DNA from: Roseovarius atlanticus
Lineage (GTDB): Bacteria > Pseudomonadota > Alphaproteobacteria > Rhodobacterales > Rhodobacteraceae
NCBI RefSeq assembly: GCF_001441615.1
Contig: NZ_LAXJ01000028.1
Location: forward strand, 1 to 64,000
DNA: 64,000 nt
Reading direction: 5' to 3'
This document shows positions 8,659-17,226 of this stretch, in pieces. The translations under genes were made by a program, and so were the position numbers. Under the pieces are notes generated by a model. It saw nothing but the letters and a program-made list of their open reading frames with translations. It ran no database searches and was not told the origin of the DNA. Each line of letters starts with the position of its first letter. Position 1 is the first letter of the stretch.

Positions 8659-9530
8659 TCCAACAGCCCGTATCGCCGCGCCATGTCGCGCACGCCGTCA
8701 TAGGCGGCGCCGTCGGCCCTGACATAGCCGTCCGGTCCATAAAGATAGCGTAGCTTGTTGCGGTGCTCCGGCTCATTGAGCCGCAGCATTGCGTCAACAA
8801 AACGGTCCCGCAGAGCGGCGTCGAGCCCCGGGCGAGCGATCACCAAATGGCTCGGGATCGGTGCGCTTTCCGCGATCCAAGTTACCTCCGCCTGTTGCTG
8901 CGGTGTCAGAAGCAGGTCGGCATACTGGCTGGCGCCCGCGGCATCGACCAGGCCTTCGGCCATTGCCTGCATGGCTTGTTGGTAGCCCCCCGCGAAAAAG
9001 ACACGGCCGAAAAATTCCTCCGCTGCGCTAGGACCTTTAACCACCCCGGCCTCTACGAATTCGGCGAGCGGATAGAGATAGCCCGATTCCGAGATCGGAT
9101 CGGCAAAGGCGATGTCGCGTCCGCGCAGGTCTACGAGCGCGCCGATACCGCTGTCGCGCCGCACGAAAATGCGGCCTGTATAACTCGGTGCGTCGCGGTA
9201 GACCTCGGACAGGAGCGGCTCGGCACCGATTTCGGCCTCGGCCAGAACGAAGGGCAGGGCGCCCATGAAGGAGATATCCGCGTCGCCGTTTCGCAGCGCC
9301 TCGACCGCCGCTGCGTGGTCGATGGTAACGAACCCCTCGACCGAGACACCGATCTCACTGGCCAGCCAGCCGGTGATGGCCTCGATATCGCCAAGCAGCT
9401 TCTCCGGGTTCTCCTGCGGGATGAAAGCCAGCCGCAACGCAGTGTCCTGCGCGGCGAGAGGTGTCGCCAACGACACCGCGCCCGCGCCGACCAAGGTCAG
9501 TATCGTTCTACGGGTCAGTTGAACTGGCAT
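8655..9530 (-). CDS. PhnD-like periplasmic substrate-binding protein
   Basis: A 291-residue exported protein with a Tat-like leader (LTRRTILTLVGAGAVSLATPLAAQ). The PhnD-type two-lobe fold is suggested by LRLAFIPQENPEKLL, the NGDADISFMGALPF segment and the conserved SESGYLYPL region. It captures the substrate for the PhnC/PhnE-like pair. Its start overlaps the stop of the di-heme gene (ATGA). The family binds phosphonate or phosphite, but homologues with other ligands exist. The MntR context leaves a metal complex or an oxidised phosphorus compound as possibilities. Confidence 0.82.
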   Translation of the reverse strand: MPVQLTRRTILTLVGAGAVSLATPLAAQDTALRLAFIPQENPEKLLGDIEAITGWLASEIGVSVEGFVTIDHAAAVEALRNGDADISFMGALPFVLAEAEIGAEPLLSEVYRDAPSYTGRIFVRRDSGIGALVDLRGRDIAFADPISESGYLYPLAEFVEAGVVKGPSAAEEFFGRVFFAGGYQQAMQAMAEGLVDAAGASQYADLLLTPQQQAEVTWIAESAPIPSHLVIARPGLDAALRDRFVDAMLRLNEPEHRNKLRYLYGPDGYVRADGAAYDGVRDMARRYGLLE

Positions 9531-11407
9531 CAGAATGCCCTCTCTTCGATTGCGGCGGCTTCGGACTTGAACGCGGTCCAGCTTGCTTCGGCAGCCGCCC
9601 AGTCATCGGCACGGACGGCGGCGCCGACCGCGGCCAGCCGCTCAGCCAACGCGTAGACCTCGGGCCGCGCAGCAAGGTTCGACATGGTGCTGGCGTCCGC
9701 CGAGAGGTCCGCGGCCACGGTGTCAGTCAGCAGCAGGATGTGCTCTGCGTCCCGCCGCGGCAGTAGCGTGTCGAGTGTCGAGGCGAAGGTCGTCAATTCG
9801 GCGAATGCCAGCCGGAAAGCGGTATTCTCGGTGTCGAACGCCTCGTAGGGTTCGTCCGCCGCACCCACGGTCTCGAGATAGGCGGTCAGGGACGCGCGGT
9901 CTTCCCCGGTCAGCCCGAGCGCTTTCGTTTCGTCGAACCAGTCCACGACAGCGGCCAGCGTCGGCAGAGATCCGTCATGGAAGTAGGGCGCGGTATAGGC
10001 CGTGCCGAGCAGCGTGGGCGTGTCCAGCGCACCGGCACGGGCACCTTCATAGGCTGGCGCAACGGAGCCTATGTCGTGGGCCTGCCGGTCGAGGAAGTTC
10101 GCATCTGGCACATGGCAGCTGGCGCAGGAGCGATCGCCGAGCCCGGCAAAGGGCGTGTTGAAGATCTCCTCGCCACGCCGGGCGACTTCCGGGGCCGCGT
10201 CGGTCAGGCGGCCATCACTCGTCAGCATGGAATTCGGCAGGAAGTCGAACTCGAGCATGTAGGCGACGAGAGCGTCCAGCATGAAGGGCGTCGGTTCATC
10301 CCCGCCGAACTCGTTGACGATCACGTTGCGGGTGAAATCGCGCAGGGAGGCGAAACGGCCATCGCGGCCGTAGGGACCTGTAAAACGCAAGCCGCGCAGG
10401 CTCGGAATGTCGAGCGGGTCGTCGCGCCGGTCGTTGAAGATCGGGTTGAAAAAGGCGCCGTCGACGTCGATCGCGCCTGGCTGGTGGCTTGCGCCCGGAA
10501 CGAAAAGCCGCTGGTTGATGTCCGAGCGGTTGTGACACGTCGAGCAGGTGATCCCGAGATCGCGCGCGGGGCTTCCGAAGATCTGCGCGCTGTCGAACAG
10601 CATGTCGCCGAAAGCGACGAGCGGCAGGTCGGTCTCGTCGATGTCCTGCTCCTCAAAATTGAGGACGAGCAGTGGCAACGGGTCCTGATCGAAGATGTCG
10701 GAGCCCGGTGGCAGGCTTGGCGGCACCTCGATGGCGCGACCGCTGAGCACGGCGGTTTCCGGCAGGGCGCTTAACGCCCGACGCGGAGCGAAGCTGTCCA
10801 AAAGATAGTTTTCCGCAAGATAGCTGGAGATCACTGTGCGCGCCGCTTCCATGGTCTCGCGATCCGCAGATGTTGAGCCTGCGCCAAGTACGCCAGAGAA
10901 CCCGGTGCTGCTATTGAGCTCCAGCCAAGCCAGGCCGATCCGTCTCGCAGCCTCCGAATCGGCGGCCGCGACGCCGTCCTCGAACGCGCGGTAGAGTTCG
11001 CGTGCCGTTCGTACGGCCTGCTGTGCTGTCGCCGATTCTTCGGCCGCGAGAGACCGGTCCAGTTCCTCTTCGATCCTGAGCGCGATGAGCCGCGTCGCCT
11101 CGGCAAAAACCGCCTGCCGGTCTTCGCGCATCATGGCGTCCATGAGAGCGTCAGGCTCGATTTTGCTTTCGCGGTCCAGCCACGCCAGCGCTCCGACAGA
11201 GAATTCCGAACCCCGGTAGGGTTCCGTCCAGGCGGTCCTGATGTCGTCCCAGGGCAGAGGCGCGAGGTTTCCAAGAAAGAGCGTCAGCCGATAGGCCGCT
11301 GCGTCGGGAAGCCAGGGCGCCTCCTTGGCCGGCGTCGCCGCGACAGGTCCGGACAGGAGGAGCGCACTTGCGAGTGTGGCGAGCAGCACTCTCATAATAT
11401 TTAGCAT
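9530..11407 (-). CDS. Exported di-heme cytochrome c, MauG/cytochrome c peroxidase-like
   Basis: The protein has a signal peptide and an N-terminal helical region of about 230 residues with no clear family. A MauG/CcpA-like domain follows with two haem c motifs, CSTCH (about 293-297, numbered from the longest reading frame) and CASCH (about 433-437). A further C-terminal helical extension has no clear family. The family reduces peroxide or modifies other proteins in the periplasm. I prefer ATG 11407 to the TTG at 11422 because GGAG lies nine bases before it. It is the first gene of the operon with the PhnD/C/E-like transporter, immediately downstream of a MntR-type operator. Its haem attachment would need the Ccm system; ccmFGHI lies at 25-29 kb. 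Confidence 0.82.
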   Translation of the reverse strand: MLNIMRVLLATLASALLLSGPVAATPAKEAPWLPDAAAYRLTLFLGNLAPLPWDDIRTAWTEPYRGSEFSVGALAWLDRESKIEPDALMDAMMREDRQAVFAEATRLIALRIEEELDRSLAAEESATAQQAVRTARELYRAFEDGVAAADSEAARRIGLAWLELNSSTGFSGVLGAGSTSADRETMEAARTVISSYLAENYLLDSFAPRRALSALPETAVLSGRAIEVPPSLPPGSDIFDQDPLPLLVLNFEEQDIDETDLPLVAFGDMLFDSAQIFGSPARDLGITCSTCHNRSDINQRLFVPGASHQPGAIDVDGAFFNPIFNDRRDDPLDIPSLRGLRFTGPYGRDGRFASLRDFTRNVIVNEFGGDEPTPFMLDALVAYMLEFDFLPNSMLTSDGRLTDAAPEVARRGEEIFNTPFAGLGDRSCASCHVPDANFLDRQAHDIGSVAPAYEGARAGALDTPTLLGTAYTAPYFHDGSLPTLAAVVDWFDETKALGLTGEDRASLTAYLETVGAADEPYEAFDTENTAFRLAFAELTTFASTLDTLLPRRDAEHILLLTDTVAADLSADASTMSNLAARPEVYALAERLAAVGAAVRADDWAAAEASWTAFKSEAAAIEERAF

Positions 11408-11425
11408 CACCACGGTCTCCAAGGC

Positions 11426-11449
11426 AAAAGTTAGACATGGCTAAGTTTT
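11426..11449. promoter_or_regulatory. Near-perfect palindromic operator, probable MntR/DtxR-type site
   Basis: A 24-base palindrome with two mismatched pairs is centred on TTAGACATGGCTAA. It lies between the divergent di-heme/ABC operon and the MntR-like gene. DtxR/MntR-family regulators bind TTAG-rich palindromes of this kind. It is well placed to control both transcripts. Confidence 0.7.
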
Positions 11450-11503
11450 CTACCCGAAGCAAACAAGTTGTCAATCCCGCTGTTTCGCCGCACAGTCCCA
11501 AGT

Positions 11504-11974
11504 ATGACAAAGTTGCAATCACAAGAACGTGAAACGTTCGAAATTGTAGAAAGGGCTCCCGAATCACAGGCTGAGGGTTTCGCGACCGTGCGTCAGGCGC
11601 ATGAGAGTGAAATGGCAGAAGATTACGTTGAACTGATTGCGGAACTGATCGAGTCGCGCGGTGAGGCAAGGCCGGTGGAAATTGCCGAACGGTTTGGAGT
11701 AAAGCCGCCGACCGTGACCAAGAACATATCGCGGCTCAAGGCTGCTGGCCTGGTGCGGCGGGAACCTTATCGCGCGATATTCCTCACCGATGCCGGGCAG
11801 GAGTTGGCCGAAGCCTGCCGTCGACGCCACAGGATCGTAGTCGCGTTTCTCCTGAGCCTCGGGATCGACGAGGAGACCGCGGAACGCGATGCGGAGGGTA
11901 TTGAACACCACGTCAGCGAGACAACGCTGAAAGCATTCGAACAAGCGCTCGTGCCTTCCCAGAGTGATACTTAA
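11504..11974 (+). CDS. mntR: MntR-like manganese-responsive repressor (DtxR family)
   Basis: The 156-residue protein has a winged-helix domain (VELIAELIESRGEARPVEIAERFGVKPPTVTKNISRL) and a dimerisation/metal-binding part with HRIVVAFLLSLGID and AEGIEHHVS. These match the MntR branch of DtxR. Mn(II) or Fe(II) binding would allow DNA binding. I use ATG 11504; the upstream TTG at 11468 adds a non-conserved leader. It reads divergently from the di-heme/ABC operon across a strong palindrome, so it is the likely regulator of that operon. Confidence 0.85.
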   Translation: MTKLQSQERETFEIVERAPESQAEGFATVRQAHESEMAEDYVELIAELIESRGEARPVEIAERFGVKPPTVTKNISRLKAAGLVRREPYRAIFLTDAGQELAEACRRRHRIVVAFLLSLGIDEETAERDAEGIEHHVSETTLKAFEQALVPSQSDT

Positions 11975-12254
11975 CGCCTCAATAGGTTCTGCGCGAAAAT
12001 GAAACAACAACCTCAAAAATATTACACCAAAGATCGAGTTACGATCGCTGCAAGCGAAAACTTACGACCAACAACTCATATTACAGTGATCTGCAACTGG
12101 GACGGTGCGATAGCGACAGAGCTATGCGGAGGCTTGGCCGGCGGCTGATCATTGGCCGATCATCACCTCAGGCTCTGACAGGGCGGGCACACAAATTGCC
12201 ACATACTTGTGTCTTGCGTTGCGTCTTCCAATCGATCAAAAGACCATCGCGACC
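11975..12254. other. Intergenic stretch before the first ctaG-type gene
   Basis: No gene is seen. It contains a small imperfect repeat, TGATCATTGGCCGATCA, near 12147-12163, and presumably the promoter of the next gene. No MerR-type site was found. Confidence 0.4.
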
Positions 12255-13163
12255 ATGACCATTCAGAAACTCGAAGCCAATGCCTTGCCAAGCGACACTT
12301 TGGCCTATGGCAGTATCGTTCTGCTTGGCGCGGCTCTCTGGGCGCTAACCACCTACTTTCCGGCGCAGATGCCGGCGATCCTGCCCTATCAATTCTCGTG
12401 GCTGATCTATCTCGCGGTGACGCTGTCGGGGCTCTGGTTCGCGCGCGGGCTCCGGCGGACCGCGCCGGGAGACCGCGTGAGCCGATTGCGGCAGGCGGCT
12501 TTCTGGACGGGGTTGGTGTTGTTGTGGGGCGTTACGCAGACCGGGTTCGAATATCTCGCACAGCGCATGTTCTTCACTAATCGGTTGCAGCACGTCGCCA
12601 TGCATCATGTAGGCCCGGTCCTGCTGGCGCTCAGCGCGGGTGGCCCGGTGCTGCTGGCGGGAGCGCCGGAATGGTTGCGCGCGCTCTGTGCCAGCCGCTT
12701 GGTGATTGTTATCTATCGCACGATCCAGCAGCCCGTCATAGCGGTGATACTCTTCGTCGGACTGTTCTGGTTCTGGCTGATCCCGCCGGTGCATTTCGCC
12801 GCCATGCTTGACCCGGTGCTCTACCAGGTGATGAACTGGTCGATGGCGGTGGACGGCATCTTGTTCTGGGCGCTGGTACTGGACACTCGGCCCGCGCCGC
12901 CCGCGTGGTTGCGTTTCGGCTGGCGCGCTGCGCTGGCCGTGGGCGTCATGTTTCCGCAGATCATTCTAGGCGCGCTCATCTCCTTCGCCACGGTGGACTT
13001 GTTTCCCTATTACGCATTCTGCGGGCGGTATTTCCCTTCGATCTCTGCGGTAACGGATCAGCAGATCGGCGGCATCGTCATCTGGATTCCTCCCGCGATG
13101 ATGAGCGTTCTGGGCCTCTTGGTGGTGGTGCGAAATATGCGCGCCGCCAACGCAGACCTTTAG
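12255..13163 (+). CDS. ctaG: CtaG/Caa3-type cytochrome oxidase assembly membrane protein 1
   Basis: A 302-residue inner-membrane protein with about seven helices. The caa3_CtaG signature residues are visible: LQHVAMHHVGP and DQQIGGIVIWIPP. The family helps copper insertion or assembly of haem-copper oxidases. I choose ATG 12255; the in-frame region before it lacks a good start. It is convergent with an SCO gene three bases away, and a second CtaG-type gene lies at 14-15 kb. Together these indicate copper-centre assembly, although no oxidase subunit gene is present here. Confidence 0.85.
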   Translation: MTIQKLEANALPSDTLAYGSIVLLGAALWALTTYFPAQMPAILPYQFSWLIYLAVTLSGLWFARGLRRTAPGDRVSRLRQAAFWTGLVLLWGVTQTGFEYLAQRMFFTNRLQHVAMHHVGPVLLALSAGGPVLLAGAPEWLRALCASRLVIVIYRTIQQPVIAVILFVGLFWFWLIPPVHFAAMLDPVLYQVMNWSMAVDGILFWALVLDTRPAPPAWLRFGWRAALAVGVMFPQIILGALISFATVDLFPYYAFCGRYFPSISAVTDQQIGGIVIWIPPAMMSVLGLLVVVRNMRAANADL

Positions 13164-13166
13164 CCT

Positions 13167-13772
13167 TCAGGCGCTCATCACGCGGCGGATGTCGCCGGTG
13201 GCCCCAGCGATGTCGGCCTGTAGCGTATCGAAACCGGGCCATATGACGCGCGCGTCGCCTTGCGCATCGAAAACATAGACAGACTTGCCGTGCGATACAT
13301 CATAGGTCAAGTCGTCCGGCTGATGTGGTTCGATCTTGTAGGTGACTTTGAGGCGCCGGGCAAGACGGGCCAGTTGGTTGGGCGTGCCGATCAGCCCGTC
13401 AACGCACGGCGTGAAGGCGGCGGCGTATTCCGTCATCACCTCGGGCGTATCGCGCTCGGGGTCCACTGTAACGAAGAGTATCGACAGTTTCGCGGCGTCC
13501 TCGCCCAGCTGATCGACCACAGCGGACAGGTTGGAGAGTGTCATCGGGCAGATATCGGGGCAGAAGCTAAAGCCAAAGAACAGCGCGACGACCTGTCCTT
13601 CGTAATCGGCCTGTGTCACGCGCGTCCCGTCCTGAGCCCGGGTCATGGTGAAAGACAGGTCGGGTAAAAGCCCGCTTACATCCTCGCCATACCATCCAGC
13701 CTCGTTACAGGCGGCCAGCGGCACGACCAGTCCTGCGGACCCCATGCGCCGGAGCAGCGCTCGGCGGGTCAT
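13167..13772 (-). CDS. SCO1/SenC-type copper chaperone A
   Basis: A thioredoxin-fold protein of about 201 residues with the copper-binding CPDICP motif and a distal His (DVSHGKSVYVF). The leader has a twin arginine and a lipobox-like LAAC. I start at ATG 13772, eight bases after the stop of the small membrane protein gene; ATG 13793 would overlap that gene. SCO proteins deliver or reduce copper for the CuA site of oxidase in the periplasm. It appears to be the last gene of the long leftward operon. Confidence 0.88.
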   Translation of the reverse strand: MTRRALLRRMGSAGLVVPLAACNEAGWYGEDVSGLLPDLSFTMTRAQDGTRVTQADYEGQVVALFFGFSFCPDICPMTLSNLSAVVDQLGEDAAKLSILFVTVDPERDTPEVMTEYAAAFTPCVDGLIGTPNQLARLARRLKVTYKIEPHQPDDLTYDVSHGKSVYVFDAQGDARVIWPGFDTLQADIAGATGDIRRVMSA

Positions 13773-13779
13773 CGTCGCG

Positions 13780-13950
13780 TCAGTACGGGCCATATTTTAC
13801 CAATATCGCCACGCCAAAGGCCGTTGCGAAAAAGAGACCGGCAACGCACAGCAAAATCCAGAGCACCATTCGATTGCTCGATCTGGTCGTTCGCTTGACA
13901 TCGCTCGCCGTAGGGTCCGACGTCTCGGTTGCTTCGGTCCCCTCATCCAT
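13780..13950 (-). CDS. Small single-pass membrane protein (56 aa)
   Basis: The frame begins MDEGTEATETSDPTASDVKR and ends in VKYGPY. It has an acidic/polar N-terminus and one clear transmembrane helix (MVLWILLCVAGLFFATAFGVAILV). It sits exactly between the CtaG-type and SCO genes in the same direction. Short single-helix proteins are common beside oxidase-assembly genes, for example CoxF-like or CcoH-like helpers. No family can be assigned. Confidence 0.65.
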   Translation of the reverse strand: MDEGTEATETSDPTASDVKRTTRSSNRMVLWILLCVAGLFFATAFGVAILVKYGPY

Positions 13951-14074
13951 ACCGGTTTGCTATATCATTTCGGCGCGTATCACAACGTGCCAAGCCGCAA
14001 GCGGGATGCGACAAGGTGCCTCGTGAACAGTTCTCGTCATGCCTGCGCATTGCGTGCTGGCGGGATGGCAACGA

Positions 14075-15067
14075 TCACAGTGCATACACAATCGTCACCA
14101 CCGTTATCATGACGATCAAGAACATGACCAACGCGCCTAGGGCGAGCGTCCGGCCCATGTCACGATTTGGCTTTGCAACCTTCAGACGCAACTCTTCGGC
14201 CGTTTCCGGAAATTCGAGCGCGGCGGAGTTCGAGGCGCGCGTCAGTTCGTATCGCGCATCCCAGCGACGCACTTCCGCAGCGTTCCAGCCGTTCATGACC
14301 AGAATGATCGCGGCGATCATCACCATCGAGGATGGGACCCAGATCACGTAGCCACCAATCGTTTCATCGGATAAAGTTGCAGATAAGCCGGTGCCTGTCG
14401 TTTGGTAGGAGGCATAAAGGGCCACCTCCTTAAGTGTCGTGAGGGAACCCAGAAAAATGTTTGAAACAATCACCACAAAACCGGAGATCAGCCTCGCTCC
14501 GCGTCGCGCACCGGCAGGGGGATCCCTCCAGTCGAAAAGCATGCCGAAATACCAGATCCCTGCCAGCACCATCGCCAGATGTGCGAGCAGCTCGACCGCC
14601 GCGATGCGCTGCGCAAGTCCGTAAAGGACCGGTATCTGCCAGACGAAGAGCGAAGCGATGAGCAAGGCAGTGGCGGTTGCCGGATGCGCCATGAACCGCA
14701 CGAACCAGGCGTTCGCCAGCGCGCCGAGGTATCGACGCCACCGACTTTCCAAACCGGCTTGCAGGATGCGCCACGGCTGCGAAACAGCGATGAGCAGTGG
14801 TCCTGCAAGGCGAAGGAGAAGATGTTCCACCTGGTGCACCGAAAAGAGGCTGTGCCCCAATGAAGCCAGAGACGCATTCGTGGCCACGAAAATGCAGGTC
14901 AAGCCAGCGAAGAACATAGCCTGCCGCCAAAGAGAAACCGTCCCGCGAATACGAGCGGATCGCGCGAGGCCGCGCATGTAGTACCATGCGGCCAAGCTGA
15001 CGGAAACAAGGGACACTGGCGAAATCGCATATCCAAACGGGTCGAAAAGGAGGAAATATGTGATTAT
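14075..15067 (-). CDS. CtaG-type cytochrome oxidase assembly protein 2
   Basis: A multi-pass membrane protein with the caa3_CtaG signatures (VEHLLLRLAGP, DETIGGYVIWVPSS) and a longer soluble C-terminus ending in one more helix. The family domain begins at YFLLFDPFGYAISP, just after the acylase stop. No ATG, GTG or TTG lies at that place. A strong GGGAGGAG (15071-15078) is followed by ATA (15067) and ATC (15064) in frame. The nearest ATG is at 15193, inside the upstream gene. The true start is therefore unresolved and may be non-canonical. Confidence 0.8.
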   Translation of the reverse strand: MITYFLLFDPFGYAISPVSLVSVSLAAWYYMRGLARSARIRGTVSLWRQAMFFAGLTCIFVATNASLASLGHSLFSVHQVEHLLLRLAGPLLIAVSQPWRILQAGLESRWRRYLGALANAWFVRFMAHPATATALLIASLFVWQIPVLYGLAQRIAAVELLAHLAMVLAGIWYFGMLFDWRDPPAGARRGARLISGFVVIVSNIFLGSLTTLKEVALYASYQTTGTGLSATLSDETIGGYVIWVPSSMVMIAAIILVMNGWNAAEVRRWDARYELTRASNSAALEFPETAEELRLKVAKPNRDMGRTLALGALVMFLIVMITVVTIVYAL

Positions 15068-16989
15068 CGGCTCCTCCCTTGTTTTACTGCCCGGCTGTAG
15101 GCGGATAAGGGTGAAAGTCGCGAAGTTCCTACTGCGCCACCCCGGGCCAAAGATAGATCGGTTGACATCACGAGGTATTTGCTCTGCATCCACCTAGGAA
15201 ACAGGTTGTCGTAGAAACGTGACAGCGGATGGCCGGACTGACCGGCAGGCGTGATGAAATAGGAGAGGCTTTCATCCGAAAACGACATGACTGCCTGAAA
15301 ATTAGTGCCGACGCTGGAGGCGACCGGGCGGTCATTGTCAGAAGCGATCAGTGTATAAGGGTCACCCGAGTATGGCGCTTCGAGAGACAACAAATCGCTG
15401 ATAATCCCGTTCGACTGGATTGGCGACCACTGCATATTCAGTGTGTGTTCCGCGCCCCAGAACCAGACTGAAGGATCGCTTCCGTACCGGTCAACAAGCT
15501 TGGCAATGGCATCATCCAGAGCTGCACGAGCCTGATCCTGGCAGGTCTCAATGCGGGCGGACGGGCGGATGTCGCACCAGATTGCGCTCCCTCTTCGATC
15601 TGAAAGGACCGCGGATAGGAAATCAGGATTCGGTCTGGTCCAGACCGCAGTTGCAGATGGAAACTCATCTTGAAGTATGCGTCTTTGCAAAGCACGTACC
15701 CATGTCCAGAACACGAGCGGTTCCAGTGAGTAGCGACCCATCTCGCCATTCCATTGAGAAAGCTCGTCCAAAACTTCTTCGCGAAGCTTTCCGACTTTGT
15801 TCTCCTTGATGTCGCTTGCGGAACTCACGAACCAGAGCTCTTTTGCCATCAGCGGAAGAAGGGTACGCGCGACAGCGCTGACCGTGTCGCGTTGAACCGC
15901 AATCGCGCTCTCGACAGTGAATACGGGCCGGCGATCATCGAGAACTGCAAGTCTGGCGTCTTGAAATGATCCAGGACGCTTGACCTCGCTTTCAGGCCAA
16001 ACCGCCAGAGTTGTCCGGTCGACCGCTAGGACCTCCAATCCATCTGGCACCTTGTTCATGGTTGCGTTCAGAGCATAGTTCACACCGGCGGACTTGGCCA
16101 GACGGTCGAGCATCATCAAGAAATCACTTGTCTGCGCAGCTTTGGAAACTTCTGGTTCTTCTATTTCATTTGGCGAAAAAGATCTGAACGCCCAGGCGAC
16201 GCGCTCGTTGTGACCAACGACAATGAAAGGCACGCCTGGCATCGTAGCGCCAATCGCGACCCCTTCCGGCGTTTGAAGGTCTGCCAAGTACCATTCGGAC
16301 GGCAGTGACAAAGGACCACTGATATCCGCCGCAAGCATCGGTGCTCCGGTAGTAGTCCGATCTTCGGGCAACGCCCACGCAGTCAGTTTGACCCTTGGAG
16401 AAGCGGCAAACAACTCGGGTGTCGCGGGTCGATCTGACGGAATCTGGTTATCTGGGAATCCAGACAGTTCGTTCTGAAGTTTATCGGGGCGAAGATCGTT
16501 CAGAAATGCGTTTGCGACATTGATGCTATCAACGGGCCTCCACGCCGCGATCGTTCTCTCATCCGCGATCAACAGTTCAGGTGCGCCTCTGCCGCGCCCG
16601 CCTTCGGACACCAGCCCAAGCCAGGCGTTGACACCTGCGGCATATGCTTCGAGTGCATCCGATGTCGACGGTTCAAGTTCAGCTATCTGCTCAAGTGGCA
16701 ATAAACCTTGCGCTGTCCGCCTTGCCCTCAATAATTGCCCCAGCCGGTCTTGCGCGTGAACGAAACCGAGCGCGAAATAGCTGTCTGCAGCGGAGCCGGC
16801 GGAAATGTGTGGTATAGCTGAAGCATCTCTCAGGACGTTAACCGGGCCTTCTATACCCGCAACGCTAAAGTTCTCTTCATAGTCAGGAACGGAGGCATTG
16901 AGCAGAAAGTAGCCAGCACCCCAAACGAACAAGCCTGATGCAAAAATCGACAGGAACAAATATAGTGAAATGAGGATCAGCCGTCTCAA
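15064..16989 (-). CDS. Penicillin-acylase-family protein lacking the catalytic nucleophile
   Basis: A 641-residue protein with an N-terminal membrane anchor and the Ntn-hydrolase acylase fold (FALGFVHAQDRLGQL, PGVPFIVVGHNERVAWAF). In active relatives a G-S-N-A-W stretch supplies the N-terminal Ser after self-cleavage, followed by ANDPHL. Here the corresponding residues read KLTAW and AADISGPL. The Ser, and the His of that block, are missing. It is probably not an active acylase. It lies in the middle of the leftward copper/envelope operon, between Lnt and CtaG, and may have a structural role. Confidence 0.78.
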   Translation of the reverse strand: MRRLILISLYLFLSIFASGLFVWGAGYFLLNASVPDYEENFSVAGIEGPVNVLRDASAIPHISAGSAADSYFALGFVHAQDRLGQLLRARRTAQGLLPLEQIAELEPSTSDALEAYAAGVNAWLGLVSEGGRGRGAPELLIADERTIAAWRPVDSINVANAFLNDLRPDKLQNELSGFPDNQIPSDRPATPELFAASPRVKLTAWALPEDRTTTGAPMLAADISGPLSLPSEWYLADLQTPEGVAIGATMPGVPFIVVGHNERVAWAFRSFSPNEIEEPEVSKAAQTSDFLMMLDRLAKSAGVNYALNATMNKVPDGLEVLAVDRTTLAVWPESEVKRPGSFQDARLAVLDDRRPVFTVESAIAVQRDTVSAVARTLLPLMAKELWFVSSASDIKENKVGKLREEVLDELSQWNGEMGRYSLEPLVFWTWVRALQRRILQDEFPSATAVWTRPNPDFLSAVLSDRRGSAIWCDIRPSARIETCQDQARAALDDAIAKLVDRYGSDPSVWFWGAEHTLNMQWSPIQSNGIISDLLSLEAPYSGDPYTLIASDNDRPVASSVGTNFQAVMSFSDESLSYFITPAGQSGHPLSRFYDNLFPRWMQSKYLVMSTDLSLARGGAVGTSRLSPLSAYSRAVKQGRSR

Positions 16990-17013
16990 TTCGTCGCCCG
17001 TACAAAACTAGTT

Positions 17014-17226
17014 TCAGGATATGATGCGCAAGAAGATCAACGAGGCGAAATAGGCGAGCAAGCCGAAGACAATGCCGGAGCTTGTCGCATATTGAAGCAT
17101 ATCCAGGCGGTCCCCTTTCCGTCGCCGCGCCAGATAGCCACCCCAAATCGTACCTCCGACAAATCCCGCGAGCACCAGCATCACAATTCCTCCGATCTTG
17201 TATTTTCGCGATTGAAACGTTGACAT
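17014..17226 (-). CDS. Small two-helix membrane protein
   Basis: The 70-residue product (starting MSTFQSRKYKIGG) has two hydrophobic helices joined by a basic loop (LARRRKGDR). I start at ATG 17226, which overlaps the end of lnt by 46 bases. It could be a small accessory subunit of the envelope proteins around it. No family is recognised. Confidence 0.6.
   Translation of the reverse strand: MSTFQSRKYKIGGIVMLVLAGFVGGTIWGGYLARRRKGDRLDMLQYATSSGIVFGLLAYFASLIFLRIIS

Noticed and set aside
8763..9656. 297-codon open frame on the plus strand
   Set aside because: Antisense to the PhnD-like gene, with no recognisable protein.
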